DNA from: Xanthomonas sp. AM6
GTDB lineage: Bacteria; Pseudomonadota; Gammaproteobacteria; Xanthomonadales; Xanthomonadaceae
Reading direction: 5' to 3'
Length of the DNA stretch: 64,000 bases
NCBI RefSeq assembly: GCF_025665335.1
Contig: NZ_CP106869.1
Location: 1,514,501 to 1,578,500, forward strand
The notes under the pieces are model-generated. The model was not told where the DNA came from, did not search any database, and was given only the letters and a program-made list of their open reading frames with translations. Shown here one piece after another: positions 15,381 to 24,759 of this stretch; the stretch's first letter is position 1; each line of letters starts with the position of its first letter. A program made the position numbers and the translations under genes.

Positions 15381-16829
15381 ATGAAGCGTGCGATAGGGTT
15401 CGCGGCGGTTGCCTGCATCCTGGTCATGGCGTGTTCGGCCGTGAACCGTTCTCCCCCGGGTCCCGGGCACGGATCTGCGTCTGTGGTGCACCCGCCGACG
15501 GCGGCGGGTGCGGGTGCGACCGCGACCGCGACCGTGCCGAGCGCCTGCCTGCCGCCGACGAATCCGGGCTGGTTCCCGCATGCGCAGACGCCGCCGCCGC
15601 ATTCGGCGGGCGGGCAGTTCAGCAGCAACTGCGACTTCCACATCTGGTCGTGGAACGCGTTTCTGTGGCTGACCCAGGACGTGGGCGGGCAGCCGCGCTT
15701 CCTGGCCATGCCCACCGACGGCATCGGCGCTGTCGCCGACGGCGTGCTGGACCCGTTGATCGGCCGCTCGCCGCAGGCGCGCACCGTGGAGCTGATCGAT
15801 CAGGCAGGGCCGGACGGCGTGCTGGTGGATCGCAATGGACGCGCGGTCTACTACTCGATCCACTCCAACGACGTCTTCGGCCAGTTCATCGCCGGCAACG
15901 GCCTGCAGGACCCCAAGACGCTGCGCGCATTCAATCCCGACACGCCCTTTCCCGTGGGCAGCATGACCCTGAAGGCGGCGTGGAAGGTGGTGCAGCCGGG
16001 CGAGGACGTCTCGACGTTCTACACCCGCCAGGCGCAGATCGCGAAGCTGGGCACGCGCAAGGGCAAGATCGTCGCCACAGCCGACACCGAAACCCAGACC
16101 GTGGCGCTGGTCGGCTTCCATATCGGCGGCACGGTCGACGGCCATCCGGAAATGATCTGGGCGACCTTCGAACACCAGAGCAATGCGCCGGACCTGCCGC
16201 AGCCGATGGAGAAGATGCAGCCGAACGACGTCGTCTCCAGCAGGGACTGGACGTTCTATCAGGCCGGCACGCCGCTGAAGCAGTGCAACCTCAACGCGGC
16301 CGGTTCCGGTGCGTTGACCTTGAATGTACAGGCGCAGACGCTGAGCCCGGCCACCCAGGTGTGCCGCATGGTGCCCTACGGCGGAGAAAAGCCGTGCCCG
16401 AGCGGGCAGGACTGCAACATCGACAACATCAAGTCGATGAACGCGTCGGTGCAGAGCCAGTTGAACGATGTCTGGAAGAACTACTTCGAGGTCGGCGCGA
16501 TCTGGTTCAACCAGCCGGACGCACTGCAGCCCAACTGCACCTTCCAGCCCGGCTCGTCGCTGGAGTGCGTGCCGCCGGACAAATCGCCGCTGCTCACCGG
16601 CTCGATGCGGCTGTCCAATTCCACCATCGAGACCTTCACCCAGGTGCAGAGCGCGCAGGACAACTGCTTCGCCTGCCACAACACCACCCAGGTGATTTCG
16701 CCCGATCCGCGCGCGCAGTCGTTGCCGGGGCTGAACGTCAATCTCAGCCATGTGGTGATCAACGACTACTTCCAGGCGCAGCTGCCGCAGAAGGCGGCGC
16801 CGGCGCCGCGGCCGGCCTCGCAGCGCTGA
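15381..16829 (+). CDS. Lipoprotein with a haem c motif, partner of the LodA-like enzyme
   Basis: A 482-residue predicted lipoprotein. The signal MKRAIGFAAVACILVMAC ends in a lipobox (VMAC), then a Pro/Ala/Thr-rich linker to about residue 60. The large domain starts with a Trp-rich SNCDFHIWSWNAFLWLTQ segment. Near the C-terminus there is one CxxCH haem-binding motif (NCFACH, Cys429-Cys432-His433). This suggests a periplasmic, membrane-anchored c-type cytochrome that could take electrons from the downstream quinoprotein. GGGAGAA lies before the ATG. Its stop overlaps a possible upstream ATG of the LodA-like gene (TGATG). Electron-acceptor role is inference. Confidence 0.7.
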   Translation: MKRAIGFAAVACILVMACSAVNRSPPGPGHGSASVVHPPTAAGAGATATATVPSACLPPTNPGWFPHAQTPPPHSAGGQFSSNCDFHIWSWNAFLWLTQDVGGQPRFLAMPTDGIGAVADGVLDPLIGRSPQARTVELIDQAGPDGVLVDRNGRAVYYSIHSNDVFGQFIAGNGLQDPKTLRAFNPDTPFPVGSMTLKAAWKVVQPGEDVSTFYTRQAQIAKLGTRKGKIVATADTETQTVALVGFHIGGTVDGHPEMIWATFEHQSNAPDLPQPMEKMQPNDVVSSRDWTFYQAGTPLKQCNLNAAGSGALTLNVQAQTLSPATQVCRMVPYGGEKPCPSGQDCNIDNIKSMNASVQSQLNDVWKNYFEVGAIWFNQPDALQPNCTFQPGSSLECVPPDKSPLLTGSMRLSNSTIETFTQVQSAQDNCFACHNTTQVISPDPRAQSLPGLNVNLSHVVINDYFQAQLPQKAAPAPRPASQR

Positions 16830-16864
16830 TGCGCGCCACTCATCCGGATCAGGAGCAGATCACC

Positions 16865-18973
16865 ATGTCCAGCAACGTGTTTCGAGTGCATCCGGCGATC
16901 GGCATCGGCCGCGTCGGCGATAGCCAGGCGTTCTACCTGGCGCCGGTGACCGCGGCCGGCACGCGCGGCGCCGACGGCCTGATGGGCGGGTTGCCGGTAC
17001 AGCCCGGTACCGAGTCCACGCCGATCACCGCCGACCAGTTCCGCGATGCCGACGGCAACGTCAAGCGCCAGGCCGCGCGTTTCCACATCTATGCCTATCC
17101 CAGCGGCAGTTCCGGCACGTATCCCAACGGCGGCGGCACGCGCGTGGACGTGGGCAGCACGGTCGACGGCAAGACGGTCAAGGACATCGTCTGGACCGTG
17201 CACGTGGCCAACAAGAAGCTCAACAACTATTCGACGGTGAGCCAGGGCGGGCAGTTTCGCGGCATCGCGGCGTATGAGTCGCCGGGCCTGTTGCAACTGC
17301 GCAATGCGGACTACACCGGCTCGGGCGACCCCAACGACCCGGTCCGCCTGCAGCAGTTGGTCATCGACCCCGGTCCGCGCGCGATCAGCGTCGCCGCCGG
17401 CAGTGCGGCGCCGGTCGGTTTCGATATGCAAACCACCGCCAGCTATGCCGATGCCGCCGGCACGATCCAGCAGGCGCCGGACTATCCGGTCAGCTTCCCG
17501 TCCATGTTCCACTCGCTGCACGAGCCGCTGGGCGCGCTCGACTCGCTGGGCGACATGCGCGTGGAAGCCAACGGCGCGTTGATCGTGGCCGGCGGTTTTG
17601 CGCGGACCTCGGCGGTCGTGCAGGCCGACGGGAGCTATCCGCCGCTGACGGACGCGACCGAGAACGGCCTGTGGTACGACGATGCCGCCGACGGTCCGGT
17701 CAACGCGGTGCTGATCTTCAGCGACGGCTCCAGCGCCAGCGTGCAGGGCGCTTGGTACGTCACCGGCGATCCGGGCTATGCACCGCAGACCCGCAACGTG
17801 ATCTCCACCTGGGACGACGTCTACGACGTGTGGGTGCGCGAACTGGGGCTGGTGCCGTCGCTGTACGCCAGCGGCGCCTTCGTCGGCACCTACCAGCCGT
17901 CCTTCAGCGACGACATCCAGCCGATCTTCCACGCGGCCATGCTGCAGCGCTGGAACACCAACCTGCCGTCGGGCGCGATCAGGGGCCACGACATGATCGG
18001 GCAGATCCAGCCGACCGACGACCCGAGCGCCAAGATCCCCAACCTGAAGACCTTGATCCGCGATCCGGCGTCCGCGGCCGACACCCAGACCGGCTCGCCG
18101 ATGATGCCGCTCTCGCTGGGCGATGCGCAGAAGAGCTTCCTCAGCGTCAGCGCGACCCAGTACTTCCTGCTGAACCAGTGGCACGGGAAGAACTACGTGC
18201 AAGGCGGCGCACCGACGCTGGGGCCCGGCGAGCTGCTGGACCGGGTCACGCTGCAGAACTGCCTGGGCGGCCGCTACAGCCCGGGCATCGAGGTGTCGTT
18301 CCCGATCCGCGACGCCAACCTCTACGTGGCGCAATGGCAGCAACAGGAGTGCGGGCCGTTCCGCATCAACCAGGCGCCGCTGGACTACGGCACCGCGCAG
18401 AAGGGCAAGCCGTTCCTGAGTTTCGGCTACGTGCCGCTGCAGTCGCACCCGGTGGAGCCGGGCGACCTGTCCAAGTTCATGTCGGTGCCCTGGCATACCG
18501 ACTACAACTCCTGCGCCACCCATCTGCCCGATCCCAACCCGGGCGCCGGCAGCACCAATCCGAACATCACCGCCAACAACACCCTGTTCTGGTCGTGGCC
18601 GGCGGAGCGGCCATTCGCGGTCTATCCGGTGGCGTTGTGCCAGGTCGATCCGGAAGACGGGACATGGTATCCGGGCCCGCAGGTGTACTCCGTGCGCGGC
18701 ACCGGCACCGACAGCGACTATCCGGCGCAGGTCGGGCGCTTCCAGGACTACGCGGATTTCGTCGCCAACTGGGCCAAGGTGGGCTTCGTCGTCAGCGGTG
18801 CGCAGATCGCGCCGCCGGCGGGACAGCCGCCGTATCCGCCGGACATGTTCCTGGAAGTCGCGAGCCGATTCGACGTGGGCCAGGAGTTCGTCGCGCCCTG
18901 GCCGATGGCCAACATTCCGGCCTATCCGCCGCCGTCGGCAGCGGCGCGCTCCGACGCCGATGGGCTGGGCTGA
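16865..18973 (+). CDS. LodA/GoxA-like cysteine tryptophylquinone-dependent amino-acid oxidase
   Basis: A 702-residue member of the LodA family. The N-terminus VFRVHPAIGIGRVGDSQAF and the later FHSLHEPLGALDSLGDMRV and ISTWDDVYDVWVRELG are family-like. The candidate CTQ pair is Cys466 in QNCLGGRYSPGIE and Trp543 in SVPWHTDYNSC. Known members deaminate lysine or glycine, releasing H2O2; the substrate here cannot be told. No signal peptide is seen, as in LodA itself. The start MSSNVF has CAGGAG upstream; an ATG 12 codons earlier overlaps the previous stop. The downstream flavoprotein is the expected maturation factor. Confidence 0.85.
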   Translation: MSSNVFRVHPAIGIGRVGDSQAFYLAPVTAAGTRGADGLMGGLPVQPGTESTPITADQFRDADGNVKRQAARFHIYAYPSGSSGTYPNGGGTRVDVGSTVDGKTVKDIVWTVHVANKKLNNYSTVSQGGQFRGIAAYESPGLLQLRNADYTGSGDPNDPVRLQQLVIDPGPRAISVAAGSAAPVGFDMQTTASYADAAGTIQQAPDYPVSFPSMFHSLHEPLGALDSLGDMRVEANGALIVAGGFARTSAVVQADGSYPPLTDATENGLWYDDAADGPVNAVLIFSDGSSASVQGAWYVTGDPGYAPQTRNVISTWDDVYDVWVRELGLVPSLYASGAFVGTYQPSFSDDIQPIFHAAMLQRWNTNLPSGAIRGHDMIGQIQPTDDPSAKIPNLKTLIRDPASAADTQTGSPMMPLSLGDAQKSFLSVSATQYFLLNQWHGKNYVQGGAPTLGPGELLDRVTLQNCLGGRYSPGIEVSFPIRDANLYVAQWQQQECGPFRINQAPLDYGTAQKGKPFLSFGYVPLQSHPVEPGDLSKFMSVPWHTDYNSCATHLPDPNPGAGSTNPNITANNTLFWSWPAERPFAVYPVALCQVDPEDGTWYPGPQVYSVRGTGTDSDYPAQVGRFQDYADFVANWAKVGFVVSGAQIAPPAGQPPYPPDMFLEVASRFDVGQEFVAPWPMANIPAYPPPSAAARSDADGLG

Positions 18974-18986
18974 GCCCATCGGCGCG

Positions 18987-20102
18987 ATGGCCGCGAACGA
19001 GCGCCACGCCGTGGCGATCGTCGGCGGCGGCGCGGCCGGATGCGCCACCGCGCTGGCGCTGGCCGCGCGCGGCGTCGAGGATGTCGTCGTGGTCGACAGG
19101 GGCCGCGCCGCGGGCTGGCGGCTGGGCGAGGCGCTGGCGCCGACGGCCAGCGCGGCGCTGCAGCGCCTGGGCGTGTGGGACGCGTTCCTGGCGCAGCGGC
19201 CGCTGGCGTCGGCCGGCAGTTGCGCCAGTTGGGGCACGCCGGAACTGGGCTACAACGACTTCATCGTCGCCGGCCAGGGCAAGGGCTGGCACGTGGATCG
19301 CGCCGCCTTCGACGCGATGCTGGCGGCGGCGGTGGCGGCGCAGGGCGGCACGCTGCTGCGCGGACTGCGCCTGGGGACGATCGGCCGCGACACGGACGCC
19401 GGCCATGTGCTGGAACTGCAGGGCGAGGATGGCGGCGTGCGGCGCCTGCGCGCCGGCTTCCTGGTCGATGCCAGCGGCATCGCCGCCGCGGCGGTCCGGC
19501 GGCTGGGGGTCGCGCGCAACGAAGTGGATTGCCTGGCGTTCGTCGCCGGCGCCTTCGCGCTGGAGCGCGCGGACGCGATTCCATCGCAGGCCTTGCTGGA
19601 GGCCTGCCGCGAGGGCTGGTGGTACGCGGCGAAGCTGCCGAATGGACGCATGATGCTGGCCCTGGCGCTGGAGCCGCGGCGGCAGCGTCATTTTCTGGAC
19701 GCGGCCGCGTGGCTGGCGGCGGCGCGGCAGACGCGGCACGTCGCGCGCTGGCTGGCGCAGGGCGGCGCGATCTTGCCCGATGCCGGCGGCCTGATCGCGG
19801 CACTGGGGCCGTCGGCGATCCTCAGCCGCGTGGCCGGAGAGGATTGGCTGGCGGTGGGCGACGCGGCCAGCGCCTACGATCCGCTGACCGCCCACGGCAT
19901 CGTCAAGGCCCTGCAGGATGGCGAGGCGGCGGCGCATGCCCTGGCGGCGCACTTACGGGGCGACGGTCCCGCGCCGCTGGCGGCTTACCAGGATGGGGTA
20001 TTCGCGCGTTTCCGCGCGTATCTGCGCGAGCGCGGGGCGTTGTACGCACGCGAACGGCGCTGGGCGCACGCGCCGTTCTGGCAGGCGCGGCTGGCGGCGT
20101 GA
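18987..20102 (+). CDS. LodB-like FAD-dependent CTQ maturation protein
   Basis: A 371-residue flavoprotein. The N-terminal Rossmann fingerprint VAIVGGGAAGCATALALA and the C-terminal FAD motif WLAVGDAASAYDPLTAHGI place it with LodB/GoxB and tryptophan-halogenase-like monooxygenases. The halogenase WxWxIP motif is absent; GWWYAAKLP is found instead, which favours the LodB group. LodB proteins are required to form the CTQ cofactor in LodA. The ATG at 18987 follows the LodA-like stop by 13 bases; an in-frame ATG at 18960 would overlap it. The operon ends here, facing the DUF72 gene. Confidence 0.82.
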   Translation: MAANERHAVAIVGGGAAGCATALALAARGVEDVVVVDRGRAAGWRLGEALAPTASAALQRLGVWDAFLAQRPLASAGSCASWGTPELGYNDFIVAGQGKGWHVDRAAFDAMLAAAVAAQGGTLLRGLRLGTIGRDTDAGHVLELQGEDGGVRRLRAGFLVDASGIAAAAVRRLGVARNEVDCLAFVAGAFALERADAIPSQALLEACREGWWYAAKLPNGRMMLALALEPRRQRHFLDAAAWLAAARQTRHVARWLAQGGAILPDAGGLIAALGPSAILSRVAGEDWLAVGDAASAYDPLTAHGIVKALQDGEAAAHALAAHLRGDGPAPLAAYQDGVFARFRAYLRERGALYARERRWAHAPFWQARLAA

Positions 20103-20193
20103 TCCGGCCGCAACGCGGCGCCGGCCATGCGCTGCAGCGCGAGGAGCGCGGTGTGCGCGGCCAGGGACGGGCCGTGGCGCGCCCGTGCCGGCC

Positions 20194-21096
20194 TCAGTCG
20201 TCGCCGTCCTCGCGCGCCGGGCATGGCGTCGCGATGCCGAGGCGCTGCGCCAGGCGCCGCGCGTCGAACGGCGCGTGCACCTTCATGTCGTTGTCGAAAT
20301 AGCAGTACACGTCGCGGCGCGCGCGACGCGCGGCCGCCGGGCCGGCGCGTTGCGCGTCGGCCGGCTCGCCGCCGCGGTGCCAGGCGTCGATGCGCGCGGC
20401 CCAGGTATCCAACGCCTGGTCGCTGTAGCCGCTGGCGTACAGCTGCGCGTCGCCGTGCAGGCGCAGGTACAGGAAATCGGCGGTCACGTCCTCCAGGTAC
20501 GGCCATTTGCCGGCGGTGTCGGCCTGCACCACGGCCACGCGGTGCTTGCGCAGCAACGCCATCGCCTCGGGCGTGGCGAAGCTGGGATGGCGCACTTCCA
20601 GCGCATGGCGCAGGCGCCGGTTGCGGTCGATGCTCAGCAGGCTGCGCGTGCGCATGCGCGCGGCGTCGCGCTTTTCGGCCAGCGCCAGCGCGGCCTCGCT
20701 GGTGCGCGGCAGCAACGACAGGAACTCGTCCAGCAGCGCATGGTCGAAGGCCAGCGACGGCGGCAGCTGCCACAGCAGCGGCCCCAGCTTCGGTCCCAGG
20801 CCGAGCAGGCCGGAGGCGAAGAAGTTGGCTAGCGGCTGCTCGCAGTCGCGCAGCCGTTTGAGGTGGGTGACGAAGCGCGGCCCCTTGACCGCGAACACGA
20901 AGTCGCGCGGCGTGGCGTCGTGCCAGGCGGTGTAGCTCTTCGGCGTCTGCAGCGAGTAGAACGAGCCGTTGAGCTCGACTGAGCGGAAGCAGCGCGCGGC
21001 GTACTCGAGCTCGCGGCGCTGCACCAGGTCGGACGGGTAGAACACGCCGCGCCAACGTGGATAGCGCCATCCGGAAATGCCGATACGCAGGGCCAT
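20194..21096 (-). CDS. DUF72 family protein
   Basis: A 300-residue TIM-barrel-like protein of the DUF72 (YecE) family. The start MALRIGISGWRYPRWRGVFYP, VELNGSFYSLQ, FVFAVKGPRFVTH, VEVRHPSF-like ALEVRHPSFATPE and CYFDNDMKVHAPFDA near the end are the family blocks. It is cytoplasmic and of unknown biochemical role. It lies 131 bases downstream of tag on the same strand and converges on the LodB-like gene. Confidence 0.85.
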   Translation of the reverse strand: MALRIGISGWRYPRWRGVFYPSDLVQRRELEYAARCFRSVELNGSFYSLQTPKSYTAWHDATPRDFVFAVKGPRFVTHLKRLRDCEQPLANFFASGLLGLGPKLGPLLWQLPPSLAFDHALLDEFLSLLPRTSEAALALAEKRDAARMRTRSLLSIDRNRRLRHALEVRHPSFATPEAMALLRKHRVAVVQADTAGKWPYLEDVTADFLYLRLHGDAQLYASGYSDQALDTWAARIDAWHRGGEPADAQRAGPAAARRARRDVYCYFDNDMKVHAPFDARRLAQRLGIATPCPAREDGDD

Positions 21097-21227
21097 GCGC
21101 CGACCATGCCGGCCGCGGCGTTCAAGCGCCGTGCATGCCGTGGCAAGGCGGCGTCGAACCGCGCGCGCCTGGGCTGCCGAATGCGCCTACGGGCGGCGTG
21201 CGCCTGCGCGATGCGCCGCGCGTTCGC

Positions 21228-21767
21228 TCACGCGCCGCGCATCCATGCCGGATCGAGCCGGGCGATGCGCGCGAACGCGGGGCAGTCCTCGCGGTGCGCG
21301 CCGCGCAGGTAGCCCAGGCTCATCAGGAATTCGCCGGTGATCTCGCCGCCGGTGAAACGGAAGGTGCGCTTGAACAGCTTGATCCAGTCGGCCTTGTCGC
21401 GCGGATGGTGCGCGTCCAGCCACGCGGCGAAGCCGCCATGCGATGCGCGCAGGCCCTGGATCACCTGGGCATTGTGGATCGCGGCCTGCACCTTGAGCCG
21501 GTTGCGGACGATGCCCGGATCGGCGAGCAGGCGCAGCACGTCGGCCTCGCCGAACGCGGCGACGGTGTCCACGTCGAACCCGGCGTAGGCGGCGCGGAAG
21601 CCGGCGCGCTTCTTCAGCATCAGCTCCCAGCTCAGCCCGGCCTGGTTGATCTCCAGCACCAGGCGCTCGAACAGATCGGCTTCGGCGCGCTGCGGCACGC
21701 CGTATTCGTCGTCGTGGTAGGGGCCGTGCAAGGGGTGGCCGGGGGCGATGTCGCAATACGTGGTCAT
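21228..21767 (-). CDS. tag: DNA-3-methyladenine glycosylase I
   Basis: A 179-residue base-excision repair enzyme removing 3-methyladenine from alkylated DNA. Near the N-terminus are the zinc Cys (YCDIAPG) and the YHDDEYGVP segment. EINQAGLSWELMLKKRAGFRAAYAGFD is the core, and the C-terminal LRGAHREDCPAF has the His and Cys that complete the zinc site. The expected acidic residue in the LSWE loop is present. It follows the DUF4153 gene by 15 bases and is probably in its operon. Confidence 0.92.
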   Translation of the reverse strand: MTTYCDIAPGHPLHGPYHDDEYGVPQRAEADLFERLVLEINQAGLSWELMLKKRAGFRAAYAGFDVDTVAAFGEADVLRLLADPGIVRNRLKVQAAIHNAQVIQGLRASHGGFAAWLDAHHPRDKADWIKLFKRTFRFTGGEITGEFLMSLGYLRGAHREDCPAFARIARLDPAWMRGA

Positions 21768-21782
21768 GGCGTGCCGGCTCCG

Positions 21783-23576
21783 TCAGTCGTCCTGGTCTTT
21801 GTGTTCGGGGGAAATCTCGGCGCGCTGCGCCTCCGGCAGTTTCAGGTCCGGCCAGCGCCGCGGCGCCAATTCCAGCTTGCCGGCCTGCAACGCGTCCAGC
21901 AGCGCATCCTGGCGCTTCGCGTCGCGCGCGAAGAAATGCACGCGCGCCGCATCCTGCCAGCGGTCCTGGCTGCGCGCGTGGATGCGGCACTCCATGCCGT
22001 AGGTCTCGTTCTCGTTGCACAGCAGCGTGTCCTCGCTGCCGTCGCCGTCCAGGTCGCGCAGCAGCAGCGCGCAGCGGCTGTCGCGCTGCCGGCAGTCGCC
22101 ATCGTGCAACTGCCCGGCGAGCAGCGCCTGCCACCAGTCGCTGCCGGGATCGGCGCTGCCGGCCGCCAGCGGGATGTGCTGGCGCAGCTGTACCGGGTCG
22201 GCGATGCGCTCGCGCGCTTCGCCGCGCTCGTCGCCCCAGCGTTGCGTGCGTTGCAGGATGCGCTGCAGGCGGTCGCCTTGCGCCGGATCGTCGGCGAAGG
22301 CCGGCGCCTCGCGCAGCGACTGCACCGCCCGGTAGCCGCGGCGGCCGCTGTCGAAGCGCAGGTAGTACAGGTCCAGCGCCGCGGCGCTGCTGCGGCCGTC
22401 GGCCAGGCGCTGCAACTGGTTGCCGACCACGATGCGGTGCGGGTCCAGCAGCGGCGAGGCGGTGGCCAGCGCCAGCGCGATCACCGCCCACGACATGACC
22501 CGGTTGACCGGCGCCAACGGCCGCAGCCAATGCCCGCCCGGGCGCAGCACCGCCCACGCATAGCCGAACGCGTAGCCGCAGGCGACGATCGCCACCAGCG
22601 TGCCGTTGAAGCGGTCCGCGCTCCAGCCGTACTGGTCGATGCGCAGCCACAGCGCGTACAGCGCCAGCAGCGCGTACAGCGGCAGGCTCAGCAGGCCGGC
22701 GTCGATCAGGCGCTGCAGCCAGTGCGGATACGGCGGCGTGGCCGCGCCGTCCTGGTACACGGCATTGACGAACAGCACCAGCGCCGCCACCAGCGCGATC
22801 AGGATCTTGGCCGCGGCGCGGGTCTCCCACAGCGGCTGCAACCCGGTGAACGGCAGGCTCAGCGCGAACAGCACCGCCACGAACGCCAGCAGCGGCAGCA
22901 GCCCGGTGCAGATCGCGAACAGGATCTGCCGCATCACCTGCACCGCGCGCTGCTGGGTGCGGCCGATCAGCAGGCCCAGGCCGAACATGATGCCGGTGGC
23001 GAGGTAGATGAAGGCGGTCTCGTGGAACAGCTCGCGGAAGAAGGTCAGCTTCACCAGCGCGAACAACGCGCCCCACAGGCTCAGCACCAGCCAGCAGATG
23101 CCGACGAACAGCCCGGCCAGGGCCAGGGTCAGCGCGTTCTGCCAGGCATGCTCGAACAGGTCGCGGTACGGCACCCGCCAGCTGCCGTGCTGCAGCCGGC
23201 CCTGCAGCCACGGCAGCAGCACGAACATGCCCAGCGCGATCGCCACCCCGAACGGGGCCAGCACTTCCGAACTGCGCAGCCCCGGCGCGCCGGTGGCGCT
23301 CCACGCCGCCCAGGCCGACAGCCCCGTCACCAGCAGCGCCAGCGCGATCACGTGCTGCCACAGGCGCAGATCGTTCAGGTGCCGCACCGACAGCAGGGTC
23401 AGGGTCGGCACGGTCAGCACCAGGGTGTACCAGCACACCCGCCCGCCCAGTGCCGCGAACGGCCACAGCCCGGTCTCGGCGCCGCGCTGGGCCAGGTACA
23501 TCAGTGCGCCCTGCAGCAGGGCCACCAGGACGATGAAGGCGCGGGTCCGGCGCGGCAGGTCGGGGACGGTTTCCAT
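21783..23576 (-). CDS. DUF4153 family inner-membrane protein
   Basis: A 597-residue polytopic membrane protein. About ten hydrophobic segments occupy residues 12-365, including GLFVGICWLVLSLWGALFALV and the LFHETAFIYLATGIMFGLG block typical of DUF4153. A soluble C-terminal region of about 230 residues follows (YYLRFDSGRRGYRAVQSL, then an EF-hand-like LRDLDGDGSEDTLLCNEN). Function is unknown; a role in envelope stress or transport has no support in the sequence. It is divergent from yqgE. Confidence 0.8.
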   Translation of the reverse strand: METVPDLPRRTRAFIVLVALLQGALMYLAQRGAETGLWPFAALGGRVCWYTLVLTVPTLTLLSVRHLNDLRLWQHVIALALLVTGLSAWAAWSATGAPGLRSSEVLAPFGVAIALGMFVLLPWLQGRLQHGSWRVPYRDLFEHAWQNALTLALAGLFVGICWLVLSLWGALFALVKLTFFRELFHETAFIYLATGIMFGLGLLIGRTQQRAVQVMRQILFAICTGLLPLLAFVAVLFALSLPFTGLQPLWETRAAAKILIALVAALVLFVNAVYQDGAATPPYPHWLQRLIDAGLLSLPLYALLALYALWLRIDQYGWSADRFNGTLVAIVACGYAFGYAWAVLRPGGHWLRPLAPVNRVMSWAVIALALATASPLLDPHRIVVGNQLQRLADGRSSAAALDLYYLRFDSGRRGYRAVQSLREAPAFADDPAQGDRLQRILQRTQRWGDERGEARERIADPVQLRQHIPLAAGSADPGSDWWQALLAGQLHDGDCRQRDSRCALLLRDLDGDGSEDTLLCNENETYGMECRIHARSQDRWQDAARVHFFARDAKRQDALLDALQAGKLELAPRRWPDLKLPEAQRAEISPEHKDQDD

Positions 23577-23670
23577 GCGGGACGGCTTCCTTGGCGGCGC
23601 GGCGGCGCGCGATCGCGGCGATTATGGCAGCCCATTCCGGCCCGGCGCAGCGCCGGCGCGGGAGGGGCGA

Positions 23671-23676
23671 TAGAAT
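23671..23676 (+). promoter_or_regulatory. Possible -10 element for yqgE
   Basis: TAGAAT lies seven bases before the yqgE ATG. If used, transcription would begin at or next to the start codon and give a leaderless mRNA. No -35 match is visible. Confidence 0.3.
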
Positions 23677-23682
23677 GGGGCC

Positions 23683-24249
23683 ATGTCCGCTTTGCCTACC
23701 CCCCTGGCCAACCAACTGCTGATCGCGCTGCCGGCGCTGTCCGATCCCAACTTCGCGCGCGGCGTGGCCCTGATCTGCCAGCACGACGAGAACGGCGCGA
23801 TGGGCGTGCTGGTCAACCGCGCCTCCGAGTACACGCTGGGCGAGGTGCTGGCGCAGATGGGCATCGACACCATCGACGAGAGCCTGCGCGAGCAGGTGGT
23901 GCTCAGCGGCGGCCCGGTGCATCCGGAGCGCGGCTTCGTGATCCACGACGGCGAGCGCGCCTGGGATTCCAGCCTGGCCTTCGGCGATGGCCTGTTCCTG
24001 ACCACCTCGCGCGACGTGCTCGAGGCGATGGCCCGCGGCGACGGTCCGCGCAACGCGGTGGTCGCGCTGGGCTGCGCCGGCTGGGGTGCCGGCCAGCTCG
24101 AGTACGAGCTGGGCGAGAACAGCTGGCTGACCGCGCCGGCCGATGCCGAACTGCTGTTCGAATTGCCGTTGGAGCGGCGCTGGCAGACCGCCGCCGGCCG
24201 CATCGGCGTGGACCTGTTCCGCCTCACCGACTACAGCGGGCATGCCTGA
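23683..24249 (+). CDS. yqgE: YqgE/AlgH family protein
   Basis: A 188-residue protein with the UPF0301 signatures [47 protein letters not shown] and [13 protein letters not shown]. In Pseudomonas the homologue AlgH influences alginate production; its biochemical role is not settled. It overlaps the next gene, ruvX, by eight bases, the conserved yqgE-yqgF pairing. Confidence 0.92.
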   Translation: MSALPTPLANQLLIALPALSDPNFARGVALICQHDENGAMGVLVNRASEYTLGEVLAQMGIDTIDESLREQVVLSGGPVHPERGFVIHDGERAWDSSLAFGDGLFLTTSRDVLEAMARGDGPRNAVVALGCAGWGAGQLEYELGENSWLTAPADAELLFELPLERRWQTAAGRIGVDLFRLTDYSGHA

Positions 24250-24739
24250 GCCCGGCGCGCCCGCCGCGGACGGCGCCGCCGCCGGCAGCATCCGCCGCGA
24301 CGGCACCGTGCTCGGCTTCGACGTCGGCAACCGCCGCATCGGCGTGGCCGTCGGCAGCAGCTTCGGCAGCGGCGCGCGCGCCCTGGCCGTGGTCGACGTG
24401 CACGCGCACGGCCCGGACTGGCCGGCGCTGGACCGCCTGCATGCCGAGTGGCGCCCGCACGGCCTGGTGGTCGGCGATCCGCTGACCCTCGACGGCGCCG
24501 ACCAACCCAACCGCAAGCGCGCACACGCCTTCGCCCGCGAACTCGGCGCGCGCTACAAGTTGCCGGTGGTGCTGGTCGACGAGCGCTCCAGTTCGGTGGA
24601 GGCCGCCAAGCGCTTCGCCGTGGACCGCGCCGAAGGCCGCAAGCGCCGCCGCGACGCCGCCGCGCTGGACGCGGTCGCCGCCGCGGTGATCATCGAGCGC
24701 TGGCTGGCCGCGCCCGACGACGCCACGCCCATTTCCTGA
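24242..24739 (+). CDS. ruvX: Putative pre-16S rRNA nuclease YqgF (RuvX)
   Basis: A 165-residue RNase H-fold protein. The first metal Asp is in [16 protein letters not shown], followed by [25 protein letters not shown] and the terminal acidic residue in [15 protein letters not shown]. It is linked to 16S rRNA 5'-end maturation. About 20 extra N-terminal residues precede the core. The ATG overlaps the end of yqgE, and pyrB follows after 20 bases, so the three are one operon. Confidence 0.92.
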   Translation: MPEPGAPAADGAAAGSIRRDGTVLGFDVGNRRIGVAVGSSFGSGARALAVVDVHAHGPDWPALDRLHAEWRPHGLVVGDPLTLDGADQPNRKRAHAFARELGARYKLPVVLVDERSSSVEAAKRFAVDRAEGRKRRRDAAALDAVAAAVIIERWLAAPDDATPIS

Positions 24740-24759
24740 TTCCCTGCCTCGGACCCGCC

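Noticed and set aside
18987-20102. Tryptophan halogenase for the flavoprotein after the LodA-like gene.
   Set aside because: The WxWxIP halogenase motif is missing and the LodA neighbour points to a LodB-type maturation factor.
21187-24516. Very long minus-strand and plus-strand open frames (over 1100 codons) across DUF72, tag, DUF4153, yqgE and ruvX.
   Set aside because: They run antisense or out of frame to well-recognised genes and are Arg/Ala/Gln-rich shadow translations typical of 70% GC sequence.
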